In this document: positions 23,606 to 30,738 of the stretch, piece after piece | How positions within the stretch are numbered: position 1 is the stretch's first letter | How the letters are laid out: the number at the start of each line of letters is the position of its first letter | From: Pseudomonadota bacterium | Lineage (GTDB): Bacteria > Bdellovibrionota_C > UBA2361 > SZUA-149 > DAOLCO01 | Reading direction: 5' to 3' | Length of the DNA: 41,204 nucleotides | Assembly: GCA_027487795.1 (NCBI GenBank) | Contig: JAIYCX010000038.1 | Coordinates: 1 to 41,204 of the forward strand | Program-made: the position numbers and the translations under genes | The notes under the pieces: model-generated | Seen by the model: only the letters and a program-made list of their open reading frames with translations | The model's database searches: none | Told to the model about the DNA's origin: nothing

Positions 23606-24670
23606 TCATTCATCCCCATACCCTTCAAGCTCAGCCTCAATCTGCTGAACACTCGGCAAAGAAGAACGAAGCTGATCAGGTAAGTTCTCTGTGATTTGAT
23701 ATTCACTTACACCAATCGGTTTATTGAGATCTCTAAGTGAATACTCAACAGTAATATTACTTTTTGATTTACAAATAAGAATACCGATACTTGGCCTATC
23801 TTCCGGTGTGCGTATTTGGCTGTCGACTGCTGAGACGTAAAAATTCAGCTTACCCGCATATTCTGGCTTAAACTTATCGACTTTAAGTTCGATAACTACA
23901 TAACAGTGTAAATGAAGATGATAAAACAAAAGATCGATGAAAAATTCATCCCCATCTACTTCAATCCGCTGCTGACGCCCTACAAAGGCAAAACCAGCCC
24001 CAAGTTCAAGTAAAAATTTGGTCAGATGTTGCAAAAGTCCATCTTCTAATTCTCGCTCATTGTGCCTCTCTGTCAGCATCAGAAAATCAAAATTATATGG
24101 ATCTCGGAGCAACTGTTGGGCAAGATCGCTTTCGGGCTTAGGTAGAGTAGTAGCAAAGTTATTTATCGCTTTCCCTTCCCGAAGATATAAGCCACTTTCA
24201 ATTTGATGTGCTAAAACAGACCTCGACCAATTATTTTCTATCGTTTTTTGAACATAGAACAACGCTTCACTTGGATCATCAAATTTCTGAATAATCAATA
24301 TGTTATGTCCCCAAGGAATTTGGAAAACAAGTTGTTTTCCTTTTATTTCTAATTGGGAAACAGGCTGTTTTCCAATCGACATCTCTCCATTCCAAAACTC
24401 ATACCACTGCCGAATCGACTTTAGATTTTGGTAAGAAAACCCCTTAATAGCAGGGAATTCGGTTAGCAAATCTTGACTCATCTGCTTCAAAAACCCGCCT
24501 CCCCATTTGGCAGATTCCTGCTTTTCCAATATTTGCTGACCGAGGAACCAATAGAGTTCTAACAGTTCCCGATTAATAGCTACTGCTGCTTTTATTTGCG
24601 AGGCTTGTATTCGCTGTTTAATTGAGATGATAAATTGCCGATAATCTTTGCTACTCAAAAGCTCTTTCAT
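23606..24670 (-). CDS. DUF1016/YhcG-family PDDEXK nuclease-like protein
   Basis: A 354-residue protein of the YhcG/DUF1016 family. The N-terminal domain (about 8-135) has QIKAAVAINRELLELYWFLGQQI, GFSYQNLKSIRQWYEFW and IPWGHNILII. The C-terminal PDDEXK nuclease-like domain (about 200-335) has FFIDLLFYH and YVVIELKVDKFKPEYAGKLNFY. Members accompany restriction and defence loci and mobile elements; their substrate is not settled. Residues of about 97-117 form an insertion encoded by two short palindromes. The ATG overlaps the repA stop by 4 bases, so the gene depends on the repA message. It is bracketed by duplicated repA-tail sequence. Confidence 0.85.
   Translation of the reverse strand: MKELLSSKDYRQFIISIKQRIQASQIKAAVAINRELLELYWFLGQQILEKQESAKWGGGFLKQMSQDLLTEFPAIKGFSYQNLKSIRQWYEFWNGEMSIGKQPVSQLEIKGKQLVFQIPWGHNILIIQKFDDPSEALFYVQKTIENNWSRSVLAHQIESGLYLREGKAINNFATTLPKPESDLAQQLLRDPYNFDFLMLTERHNERELEDGLLQHLTKFLLELGAGFAFVGRQQRIEVDGDEFFIDLLFYHLHLHCYVVIELKVDKFKPEYAGKLNFYVSAVDSQIRTPEDRPSIGILICKSKSNITVEYSLRDLNKPIGVSEYQITENLPDQLRSSLPSVQQIEAELEGYGDE
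24322..24376. repeat. Pair of short palindromes inside the DUF1016 gene
   Basis: GGAAAACA-AGT-TGTTTTCC (24322-24340, perfect) and GGGAAACA-GGC-TGTTTTCC (24355-24373, one mismatch; flanks ATT/AAT) lie 33 bases apart in the coding sequence. They encode GKQLVFQ and GKQPVSQ. A near-identical palindrome is at 6857-6875. Confidence 0.65.
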
Positions 24671-26166
24671 AGATCCGCTTTCACCTGAGCAATATTTTCA
24701 ACAATCTCTTGATTGTGTTTTTTATTTTCATACGCACTTAACAAAATCGACCTCTGCATCGCCCGAAACCCAACCCCTTCCCGATCATGACTTCTCTCTC
24801 TATAAAAATTTCTCGCAAAACTTTTAGCTTGAGAAATAGCTTGTTTTTCAAATTCTATTTGTTCTTCTTCCGACAAACTCGCCCACCAATTATCAAATTC
24901 GACTTCTAAAGCTGAAGGAGGTTTCGGAACTTCACTATCTCTTTTAGTTGTTACAGCTCTTTTAATCTGCCGACCTTGAACAACTCTCAACCCAGATTTT
25001 GCTTCTTCCCTACTCTTCAAAAATCCTTTTGGTTGCTGATAATCATTTTCAATTGCATTTACTAAAAATCCAGCGGGATTACTTGAGCAGCGTTTATCTT
25101 TTGTAGATAACATCCAATCATGAATCGCGATCTTTTCTAATACTCTGGATGCTGGATAACTTCTAACTAATTTAGAAGCTTTGCCTGATGTCACTCCCCT
25201 ACTCTTTAATTCTTCTAAAACTTTGGCCTCATCTTCAGACATTAAGTTTTTAGCTTCAGATTGCCCTTTTTCAAAAACGACACTGTAGATACCTTTTTTG
25301 ATTTTAAGGAATCGCTCTTCTTTTGAAAGAGGTTTTATAAATCCTATATTTTCTAATTCTAAAATTGGTTTTGATAGTAATCTTTTTACTTCAGCTAATG
25401 GGCTCTGTCTTGATACCCCTATATGCTCATAAGCAAATGTGCTTAGATCAAATTCCAAATTTGATCTGTGGTAAAATCTCTTGTCCAAGAATCGATACAT
25501 TCTTTTTGAGATCGAACTTTTTAGACCCTTATAAATATCGAGATCTATTTCCTTTAAGTTCCCTGCCAAGAAACTCTCAAAAACTTTTTCATTCCAAACA
25601 AAATATGACCGCCCCGCATTTTCATCGTTTGTTTTTAACTTACGACTATTTGCTCTTCGTTCTTTGTCATAAATTGTGACGCTTTCTAGAATGTGGAATT
25701 TTTCATTTACCCAACATTGCTCAGATTTTGACCACCACGCTTTGTCATAGAAAAGTGTGATACTGATCCAACGGTTTAGGGCTTCTTCTATTCTTTTGTA
25801 AGATTTTGTTGAATCACTCCAGCCCAAAAGTTTTATTAGTTCATAAGAACTAAAATGTACTTTTTTATCTTTAAACCCTTGGCGGTTTGAAATTTGGATT
25901 AAACCTAAAATAACTTCTTCATCTAAAGCTCTAGGAAGACCAAATTGATCTGAAGCCAATATTGTTAGTTTTCTTGTTACTGGCTTATTTAAGCTTTTAT
26001 CAATAATGGTATCATTAAAAGTTAGAGTTTTTTGTCCGTGAGGTACGTGGTCTGCTAGACTAGCTAAAGGAAACTCTGCAAAATTAAGTTCGTCCTTAAA
26101 GCGTTCGGCTTTGGTATTATCAGTATGGAGAATTATCTCGTGCTCTTTTTCTTTTGCGTTAGTCAT
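24667..26166 (-). CDS. repA: RepA-type plasmid replication initiator
   Basis: A 499-residue protein that resembles the replication initiator protein A family (RPA, PF10134). Its N-terminal half (about 20-280) has FPLASLADHVPHGQKTLTFNDT, TRKLTILASDQFGLPRALDEEVILGLIQ, a winged-helix-like region (VHFSSYELIKLLGWSDSTKSYKRIEEALNRW) and KSSISKRMYRFLDKRFYHR. The C-terminal half is charged and ends in a WWASLSEEEQIEFEKQ... tail. It should bind the seven upstream iterons and open the origin. The ATG at 26166 follows a purine-rich AGGAAAG. A DUF1016 gene is coupled to its stop, and its tail is duplicated beyond that gene. Confidence 0.8.
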   Translation of the reverse strand: MTNAKEKEHEIILHTDNTKAERFKDELNFAEFPLASLADHVPHGQKTLTFNDTIIDKSLNKPVTRKLTILASDQFGLPRALDEEVILGLIQISNRQGFKDKKVHFSSYELIKLLGWSDSTKSYKRIEEALNRWISITLFYDKAWWSKSEQCWVNEKFHILESVTIYDKERRANSRKLKTNDENAGRSYFVWNEKVFESFLAGNLKEIDLDIYKGLKSSISKRMYRFLDKRFYHRSNLEFDLSTFAYEHIGVSRQSPLAEVKRLLSKPILELENIGFIKPLSKEERFLKIKKGIYSVVFEKGQSEAKNLMSEDEAKVLEELKSRGVTSGKASKLVRSYPASRVLEKIAIHDWMLSTKDKRCSSNPAGFLVNAIENDYQQPKGFLKSREEAKSGLRVVQGRQIKRAVTTKRDSEVPKPPSALEVEFDNWWASLSEEEQIEFEKQAISQAKSFARNFYRERSHDREGVGFRAMQRSILLSAYENKKHNQEIVENIAQVKADL

Positions 26167-26300
26167 CTTGATTTTCTTTCCTCTTTTGAAACGAAAAAAA
26201 GATCATCAACACTGATGTTATTTTTATAATCAACTTTTAAAACATCTTTACGGTTTGAATACGTAAATCGTTTAAGGAAGTTAGCTATAAGTTTTGTGTT

Positions 26301-26546
26301 TGAAATCACGGTAACTATAGATAAATACATGTTTGAAAGAGCAGTACTCGTATGGGTGGAAGTACGGTAGTTCAATGTTTGAAAGGACGGTACTTTTATG
26401 GTTGGAAGTACGGTAGTTAACTTTAAGCTTAATGCTTTTAACAATGAGGGTTTAAGTCCACTCTGCTCTATATAATAGTGTGAATTACTACTTGTTCCAA
26501 AAAAGATGTTTGGAAGTACGGTAAAAAGATGGGTGGAAAGACAGTA
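26301..26546. repeat. Iteron array (probable origin of replication)
   Basis: Seven copies of a 13-bp motif, consensus TGGAAGTACGGTA (variants TGAAA..), start at 26301, 26334, 26357, 26380, 26403, 26511 and 26534. Four successive steps are exactly 23 bp (26334-26403 and 26511-26534). They lie in direct orientation, 135-380 bases upstream of the repA start. Such arrays bind the initiator and set copy number, so this is the likely oriV. Confidence 0.8.
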
Positions 26547-26630
26547 TTGAGTTTTTAGCAATAAAGAATCGTTTAGGATCGTGTGCCCTATTACATATTC
26601 GTTTAATGTGCTTTTCTCGTAATGCAACAT

Positions 26631-26933
26631 ACGCCTTTAAAAAAGCCCTTTTTCTTTATTATCGAATGATTTTTAGAAAAATCTCATCCGATCTAATGTT
26701 TAGCCACCCCACTTTTTCCTTTTGCTACCAGATGACTCGTAAACTTCTGAGATAATTGGTTTGCAAAATCGGAGAGTTTTTATATTAATAAATAATCTAA
26801 AAAGAACTCTTTTTTAGTTATAAATTTACTCCCCTCTTAAGTAGTTTCACGATACCTATTATCCCGAATTCTACTTTAATCGCTTTAAAGCAATACCAGC
26901 TAGTTTTTGATTTGTCATCAGGTAAAGTCGTTA
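26631..26933. other. AT-rich intergenic stretch beside the iterons
   Basis: No gene is supported here. The stretch includes a very AT-rich segment with an imperfect inverted repeat (about 26795-26818, CTAAAAAGA...TCTTTTTTAG). This could be the DNA-unwinding part of the origin. I see no convincing DnaA box. Confidence 0.45.
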
Positions 26934-27458
26934 GTGTGCCTCTATAGAGGCACACAGTCACTAAGTCGTAATTTCCTTCGTTTTTGATTTGGGCGTGTAT
27001 GCCTCTATAGAGGCATACAGAATGTAGCAGATTTTTGTATGGTTCAAAGTTAATTTAGTGTGCCTCTATAGAGTCACACTAAATCATAATCATTTTTCCG
27101 GAGATTGCGCCGTTGTTTGTCTGCCTCTATAGAGGCAGACAATGCCCTGTGTGCCTCCACACATTCGCCAAATTTTTGTTTTGCAATATTTCATTATCAC
27201 TTGGGTTATCAATCCTACTTTTTCTTTCACGTTTAAACGATCAAATTTTGTCTACAAGAGATTTTTCATGGCACAAACTCTTCTTGCTCATGGGCAATGA
27301 AAATTTTTGAAACCAGAGCGTTTTTGTAAAACCGAATTTTTTACAAAAAGAGTTGTGTGCCTCTATAGAGTTACACAACGAAGTGAGATTAGCCAGTGTG
27401 CCTCTATAGAGGCATACAGAAAAAAAGGTATTGCGTGTGTGCCTCTATGGAGGCATAC
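26934..27458. repeat. parS-like palindrome array upstream of parA
   Basis: Eight copies of the 22-bp palindrome GTGTGCCTCTATAGAGGCACAC. Copies start at 26934, 26997, 27058, 27119, 27149 (shortened), 27355, 27396 and 27437. The inner CCTCTATAGAGG is nearly invariant; the outer bases change in matched pairs in some copies (GTAT/ATAC at 26997, GTCT/AGAC at 27119). Start-to-start distances are 63, 61, 61, 30, 206, 41 and 41 bases, close to whole helical turns. This is the probable partition centromere and the operator of parA. Confidence 0.85.
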
Positions 27459-27508
27459 AAGAGAAATAAATTTTCTAAGAAAATGTTCTTTTCATAAACG
27501 GAGATAAA

Positions 27509-28489
27509 ATGAGATTCAAGAAGACACAGATTATCGCCTTGGCAAACCAGAAGGGTGGGTGTGGTAAAACAACTTCTTCGATTGCAATTGCGGCGGCTTT
27601 TAATCAGTTGGGATATTCGGTGGCAATTGTAGATATTGACCCACAGTGTAATGCTACAGAGAGTTTTGGGATTTTACCAAATGATCTATTTTCTCAAGGT
27701 AAGCTTAGTATTCTTGATGGCTATATAAAGAAGAGATCTGCAATTGATATTCAGGTTGGTTTTGAGCCTGAAAGATTTGATAATAAGCTATTTGTTATTC
27801 CTGGGAACAAGCAATTAGGTGAAGTCGGGGGTTATCTTGAAACTGAAGCTTTGCAGCAGATAAAATTTGAGCGGGCTGAAATAGAGGTAGATGACTTAAG
27901 AGATGAGCATCGGGGACGGCTTAGAAGTTGTCTTGATAGTTTAAGAGGTGTTCATGATGTAGTCATTATAGATACCCCTCCAAATCTAGGCTACTTAATG
28001 ACATCAGCATTAGTAGCGTCAGATTGGTTCATTATACCAGTATTTCCTTCTCAATATGATCTTGCAGGTTTAGAGGAATTAACTGTTACTATAGGTAAGA
28101 TTAGAAAGAAGTATAACCCGACATTAAAACTAGCTGGCGTTCTACTAGGTAACTTTGATAAGAGTACTAAGCTTGATTCTCAAATATATAAGCTACTTTG
28201 TCAGAAGTTTGGAGAGGATGCAGTTTTTCAGACTACTATAAGTAGAGGAGTAAGAATGAGGGAACTCACTTTTACTAAGCAGACTGTTTTTGAGTTTGAA
28301 GGTGCAAGTCAGCAAGCTGATCAATTTTTGACTCTAGTTAATGAGATGATTAATAGAGCGGTGAAGGGTCCAGAAAGTAGTAAGGCTCTTCCTCAAATTG
28401 AGAAAGTTGTAGAGCGTGTGGAAAACAGTGAAGTTGATATGAGTCAACTTCCTGAGTTTGAAGAACAGAGGGGGGTAGTCAATGGCTAA
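27509..28489 (+). CDS. parA: ParA-family partition ATPase
   Basis: A 326-residue Walker-type ParA ATPase. The deviant Walker A KGGCGKTT (15-22) follows NQ; then come DIDPQCNATESFG (A' region) and VVIIDTPPNLGYLMTSALVASDWFIIPVFPSQYDLAGL (Walker B and following). It has no N-terminal helix-turn-helix, so it is a type Ib-like ParA in which repression is left to the partner protein. It drives plasmid segregation by cycling on nucleoid DNA. GGAG precedes the ATG. Palindromic parS-like repeats fill the region upstream, and the ParB-like gene overlaps its end by 8 bases. Confidence 0.93.
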   Translation: MRFKKTQIIALANQKGGCGKTTSSIAIAAAFNQLGYSVAIVDIDPQCNATESFGILPNDLFSQGKLSILDGYIKKRSAIDIQVGFEPERFDNKLFVIPGNKQLGEVGGYLETEALQQIKFERAEIEVDDLRDEHRGRLRSCLDSLRGVHDVVIIDTPPNLGYLMTSALVASDWFIIPVFPSQYDLAGLEELTVTIGKIRKKYNPTLKLAGVLLGNFDKSTKLDSQIYKLLCQKFGEDAVFQTTISRGVRMRELTFTKQTVFEFEGASQQADQFLTLVNEMINRAVKGPESSKALPQIEKVVERVENSEVDMSQLPEFEEQRGVVNG

Positions 28490-29060
28490 GCAAAAAGCTG
28501 GATTACCAGATGGGTATGATCTTAGAGTTACTAGTTCTGAACTGAAAGACGCACCTGCAAGTTTAAGTGGATATCTTGATGATGAAGGACCTCAGTACAT
28601 TCCGCCTGCGGAACCTGTAAGAACTGTTCGTCAACAAATAGCAAAACCTGCAGTTGAAGTAGTTCCTTCAAGGGTAAGTTTCCAAGAAACAGTTTCTCCA
28701 AAGGTCAGAGAAATTAGGAAAGAAGAGGTGAGCCAAAGAAAGCCTCAACGGGAAAAAGTTAGAAGACTTCAAATCAATATAAGTCCTGATGTTGAGCGAA
28801 AAGGGGAGGAGTTACTCGAACTTCTTGGGCGACAAAGTCCCGATGGAAGAGTGACGGTAAGTGAATTGATGCAAGCATTAATTCTTAACTTGTATGATGC
28901 AAGAGATAACATTAATGGCAGACTTCCAGAGCGTGGAAGGTGGGGAACTTCGTCTGCTAAATCATATCCCGCTGAACTTGCTATAGTATTAAGAGAGGCC
29001 ATATTAAAAGACGGCAAAGGAAAGGGCATGGGCGCTTTTAGAACAGCGGTTGGCCAGTAG
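28482..29060 (+). CDS. Centromere-binding ParB-like protein (RHH-like)
   Basis: A 192-residue basic protein. The first 90 residues are disordered-looking and rich in Pro, Val, Arg and Lys. A segment at about 92-142 (RRLQINISPDVERKGEELLELLGRQSPDGRVTVSELMQALILNLYD) has a strand followed by two helices, as in ribbon-helix-helix DNA-binding proteins. The C-terminus is Gly/Lys-rich. Its position (overlapping parA by 8 bases, flanked by palindromes on both sides) makes it the likely adaptor that binds the palindromes and stimulates ParA. It is not a classical HTH ParB. The family assignment comes from context and fold pattern. Confidence 0.7.
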   Translation: MAKQKAGLPDGYDLRVTSSELKDAPASLSGYLDDEGPQYIPPAEPVRTVRQQIAKPAVEVVPSRVSFQETVSPKVREIRKEEVSQRKPQREKVRRLQINISPDVERKGEELLELLGRQSPDGRVTVSELMQALILNLYDARDNINGRLPERGRWGTSSAKSYPAELAIVLREAILKDGKGKGMGAFRTAVGQ

Positions 29061-29073
29061 CGGAGTAAACTTT

Positions 29074-29095
29074 GTGTGCCTCTATAGAGGCACAC
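29074..29095. repeat. parS-like palindrome downstream of parB
   Basis: A perfect copy of GTGTGCCTCTATAGAGGCACAC, 13 bases after the ParB-like stop codon. It shows that the partition site array brackets the parAB operon. Confidence 0.85.
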
Positions 29096-29146
29096 AAAGG
29101 GATGATGGGTGAGAATGGTGGAAACCAACTCCTATTATTACAATAG

Positions 29147-29163
29147 CTACCTAAAATAGGTAG
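29147..29163. terminator. Small hairpin after parAB
   Basis: CTACCTA-AAA-TAGGTAG, a perfect 7-bp stem with a 3-nt loop. There is no U-tract. It may mark the end of the parAB message. Confidence 0.3.
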
Positions 29164-29221
29164 ACCCAAAGTTTAAAATTTAAATCTCCTGTTTCTGAAG
29201 TGTTGTAAAAAGTAAAAACCA

Positions 29222-29620
29222 CTATGCGACGATTTCCAAAGGAATACTAAGTTCCGACAAGGGGGTTGCAAGATCCTCTGGAAGGATGTCTTTCGGAAGA
29301 GAATCGAAGAGAACCCAATCTGCTCGATATAGTTCTTTGCCGAAATCTTTCTGAAGATAACAATTTAACATGGCCGCTACATTCCTAGGGCTGACTAACC
29401 GCTTCATCATTCCCTCTCTGAGAACCAAAGTTACTGAAAGACGAGTTTTGGTATGAAGTTTGTCCAATACTGGTTTTGGATCCAATCCTGACTCATTCAG
29501 CATTTTTTCAAACGCTTCTTGCTCCAGGGAAAAAATCGCTATCCAGCCTGTGGACCCCAAATCGAAACCATTTTTGAGTGCTTCGATAAATTGGGCAGGA
29601 CTAAGAAAAATCTTCATCAT
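29222..29620 (-). CDS. Hypothetical protein
   Basis: A 132-residue protein that I do not recognise. It is soluble, with a mix of strands and helices (GSTGWIAIFSLEQEAFEKMLNE; KTRLSVTLVLREGMMKRLVSPRNVAAMLNCYLQKDFGKELYRADWVLFD). Two adjacent ATGs follow GGAG at 7 nt, so the start is well placed. A perfect 18-bp inverted repeat lies 27 bases upstream (29647-29686) and may be its operator. It is convergent with parAB and divergent from the second AbiE pair. Function unknown. Confidence 0.6.
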   Translation of the reverse strand: MMKIFLSPAQFIEALKNGFDLGSTGWIAIFSLEQEAFEKMLNESGLDPKPVLDKLHTKTRLSVTLVLREGMMKRLVSPRNVAAMLNCYLQKDFGKELYRADWVLFDSLPKDILPEDLATPLSELSIPLEIVA

Positions 29621-29646
29621 AATGAATCTCCGGGTAAGGGTTGTTT

Positions 29647-29686
29647 TTTTGAAAGCTTTGACTATCTTTAGTCAAAGCTTTCAAAA
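29647..29686. promoter_or_regulatory. 18-bp inverted repeat, probable operator
   Basis: TTTTGAAAGCTTTGACTA (29647-29664) is exactly complementary to 29669-29686, with a 4-nt centre. It lies upstream of the minus-strand gene and has no U-tract downstream on either strand, so an operator is more likely than a terminator. Confidence 0.55.
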
Positions 29687-29845
29687 TGCCTTACTAGGAA
29701 ATAAAACCTTATTTTCCACCAATTCTCTAAAGTATTTTTGACACTTCAGAGAATTGAATTGCGCTTCTACCCCTAATTGAATCGATAATGACTTAAACCG
29801 ATATTATACATGTTGAAGTTATTGTGATTAACCTACAATAAGTGC

Positions 29846-29867
29846 TATTTCCTCTATAGAGGCACAC
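29846..29867. repeat. Half-degenerate parS-like palindrome
   Basis: The right half CCTCTATAGAGGCACAC is intact while the left end has decayed (GCTATTT). It is the most distal copy of the parAB palindrome and lies in the 350-base gap before the second AbiE operon. Confidence 0.65.
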
Positions 29868-29947
29868 AGTTTTAAATAAAGCTGTTTTTGCTTACTTAGG
29901 GTAACTTTATTCTTAATATTATAAAGTGACACTTTAAAATTTATGTG

Positions 29948-29972
29948 ATATGCTTACTACTGGTAAGCATAT
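29948..29972 (+). promoter_or_regulatory. Operator overlapping the second AbiEi start
   Basis: A perfect 10-bp inverted repeat, ATATGCTTAC (29948-29957) and GTAAGCATAT (29963-29972). A smaller one, AAAGTG-A-CACTTT, lies at 29923-29935. The first reaches the ATG at 29971, so a bound regulator would cover the transcription start. Confidence 0.6.
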
Positions 29973-30738
29973 GAGTAATAAAATAAAGAAACTCTTGGAT
30001 TCTTGGCCTCCTAATGGAGTTAGGACAGTCTCGGCCTTAAAACAGTGCGGCTATTCCCAAGATTTACTTAATCGCTATCGTTATTCTGGTTGGCTGAAGT
30101 CGCTGGGTGAGGGCGCTTTAATGAGACCACACGATGAACCAAATTTATTAGGCGCAATCTACGCACTTCAAAATGATCTAAAACTTAATGTCCATATCGG
30201 TGGAAGATCAGCTTTAGAATTAAAAGGTAGAGCCCACTATGCAAGACTTGGTAAACAAAGCGTTTGGATATTCGGAGAAGTTAGAAAGTTACCAGCTTGG
30301 TTTCTTCATTATCCGTGGGAAGAAACTCTACATTTTGTAAGTGATAAATTTGAAGAAACTCATCTACATGAAGGGCTAGTTAATTTAGAATTTGGAAACT
30401 TAAGTGTCCTAGTTTCCGGCGATGTTCGAGCAATGATCGAACTTTTAACTCTTGTTCCTAAAAGTCTTTCTTTAGATGAAGCCAAAGATTTAATGGGCGG
30501 ACTTACTAGCCCAAATCCTAAAGAAATTTTAGGGCTTTTAAAATCTTGTAAATCCGTTAAAGCTAAAAGACTATTTATGCTTTTAGCCGAGGTTAATGGT
30601 CATCAATGGGTAGAAATGATTGATCAATCAGAAATAGATTTTGGTAAAGGTGTGAGACAAATAGTTCCCGGAGGGAAGCTTAATAAAAAGTATAATTTGG
30701 TAGTACCAGAATCGTTATTTCAATTTGAAGGGGCTTAA
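29971..30738 (+). CDS. AbiEi-type antitoxin (second pair)
   Basis: A 255-residue type IV antitoxin of the longer AbiEi subgroup. The N-terminal segment KIKKLLDSWPPNGVRTVSALKQCGYSQDLLNRYRYSGWLKSLGEGALMR is a winged helix, followed by GRSALELKGRAHY and the C-terminal LVSGDVRAMIELLTLVP region. It should counteract the nucleotidyltransferase encoded directly downstream and repress the operon. The ATG at 29971 is preferred to one at 29950, because the earlier one lies in the first operator arm and family proteins begin near this point. It is followed without a gap by the toxin gene. Confidence 0.85.
   Translation: MSNKIKKLLDSWPPNGVRTVSALKQCGYSQDLLNRYRYSGWLKSLGEGALMRPHDEPNLLGAIYALQNDLKLNVHIGGRSALELKGRAHYARLGKQSVWIFGEVRKLPAWFLHYPWEETLHFVSDKFEETHLHEGLVNLEFGNLSVLVSGDVRAMIELLTLVPKSLSLDEAKDLMGGLTSPNPKEILGLLKSCKSVKAKRLFMLLAEVNGHQWVEMIDQSEIDFGKGVRQIVPGGKLNKKYNLVVPESLFQFEGA

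Noticed and set aside
25365..25679. 104-codon plus-strand frame
   Set aside because: It lies wholly inside repA on the opposite strand and has no recognisable feature.
26163..26630. 155-codon open frame upstream of repA, minus strand
   Set aside because: It covers the iteron array. The iterons repeat every 23 bases, which is not a multiple of three, so the repeat is conserved as DNA and not as protein; there is no family resemblance.
26934..27458. CRISPR array
   Set aside because: Repeats are perfect palindromes with variable 8-184-base gaps, spacers are not of uniform length, and no cas gene is near. The position around parAB fits a partition site.
27113..27507. Two short plus-strand frames before parA
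   Set aside because: They run through the palindrome array and repeat its sequence in different frames; they are not genes.
29647..29686. Rho-independent terminator
   Set aside because: The run of T lies before the hairpin on the plus strand and reads as A after it on the minus strand, so neither direction gives a U-tract after the stem.
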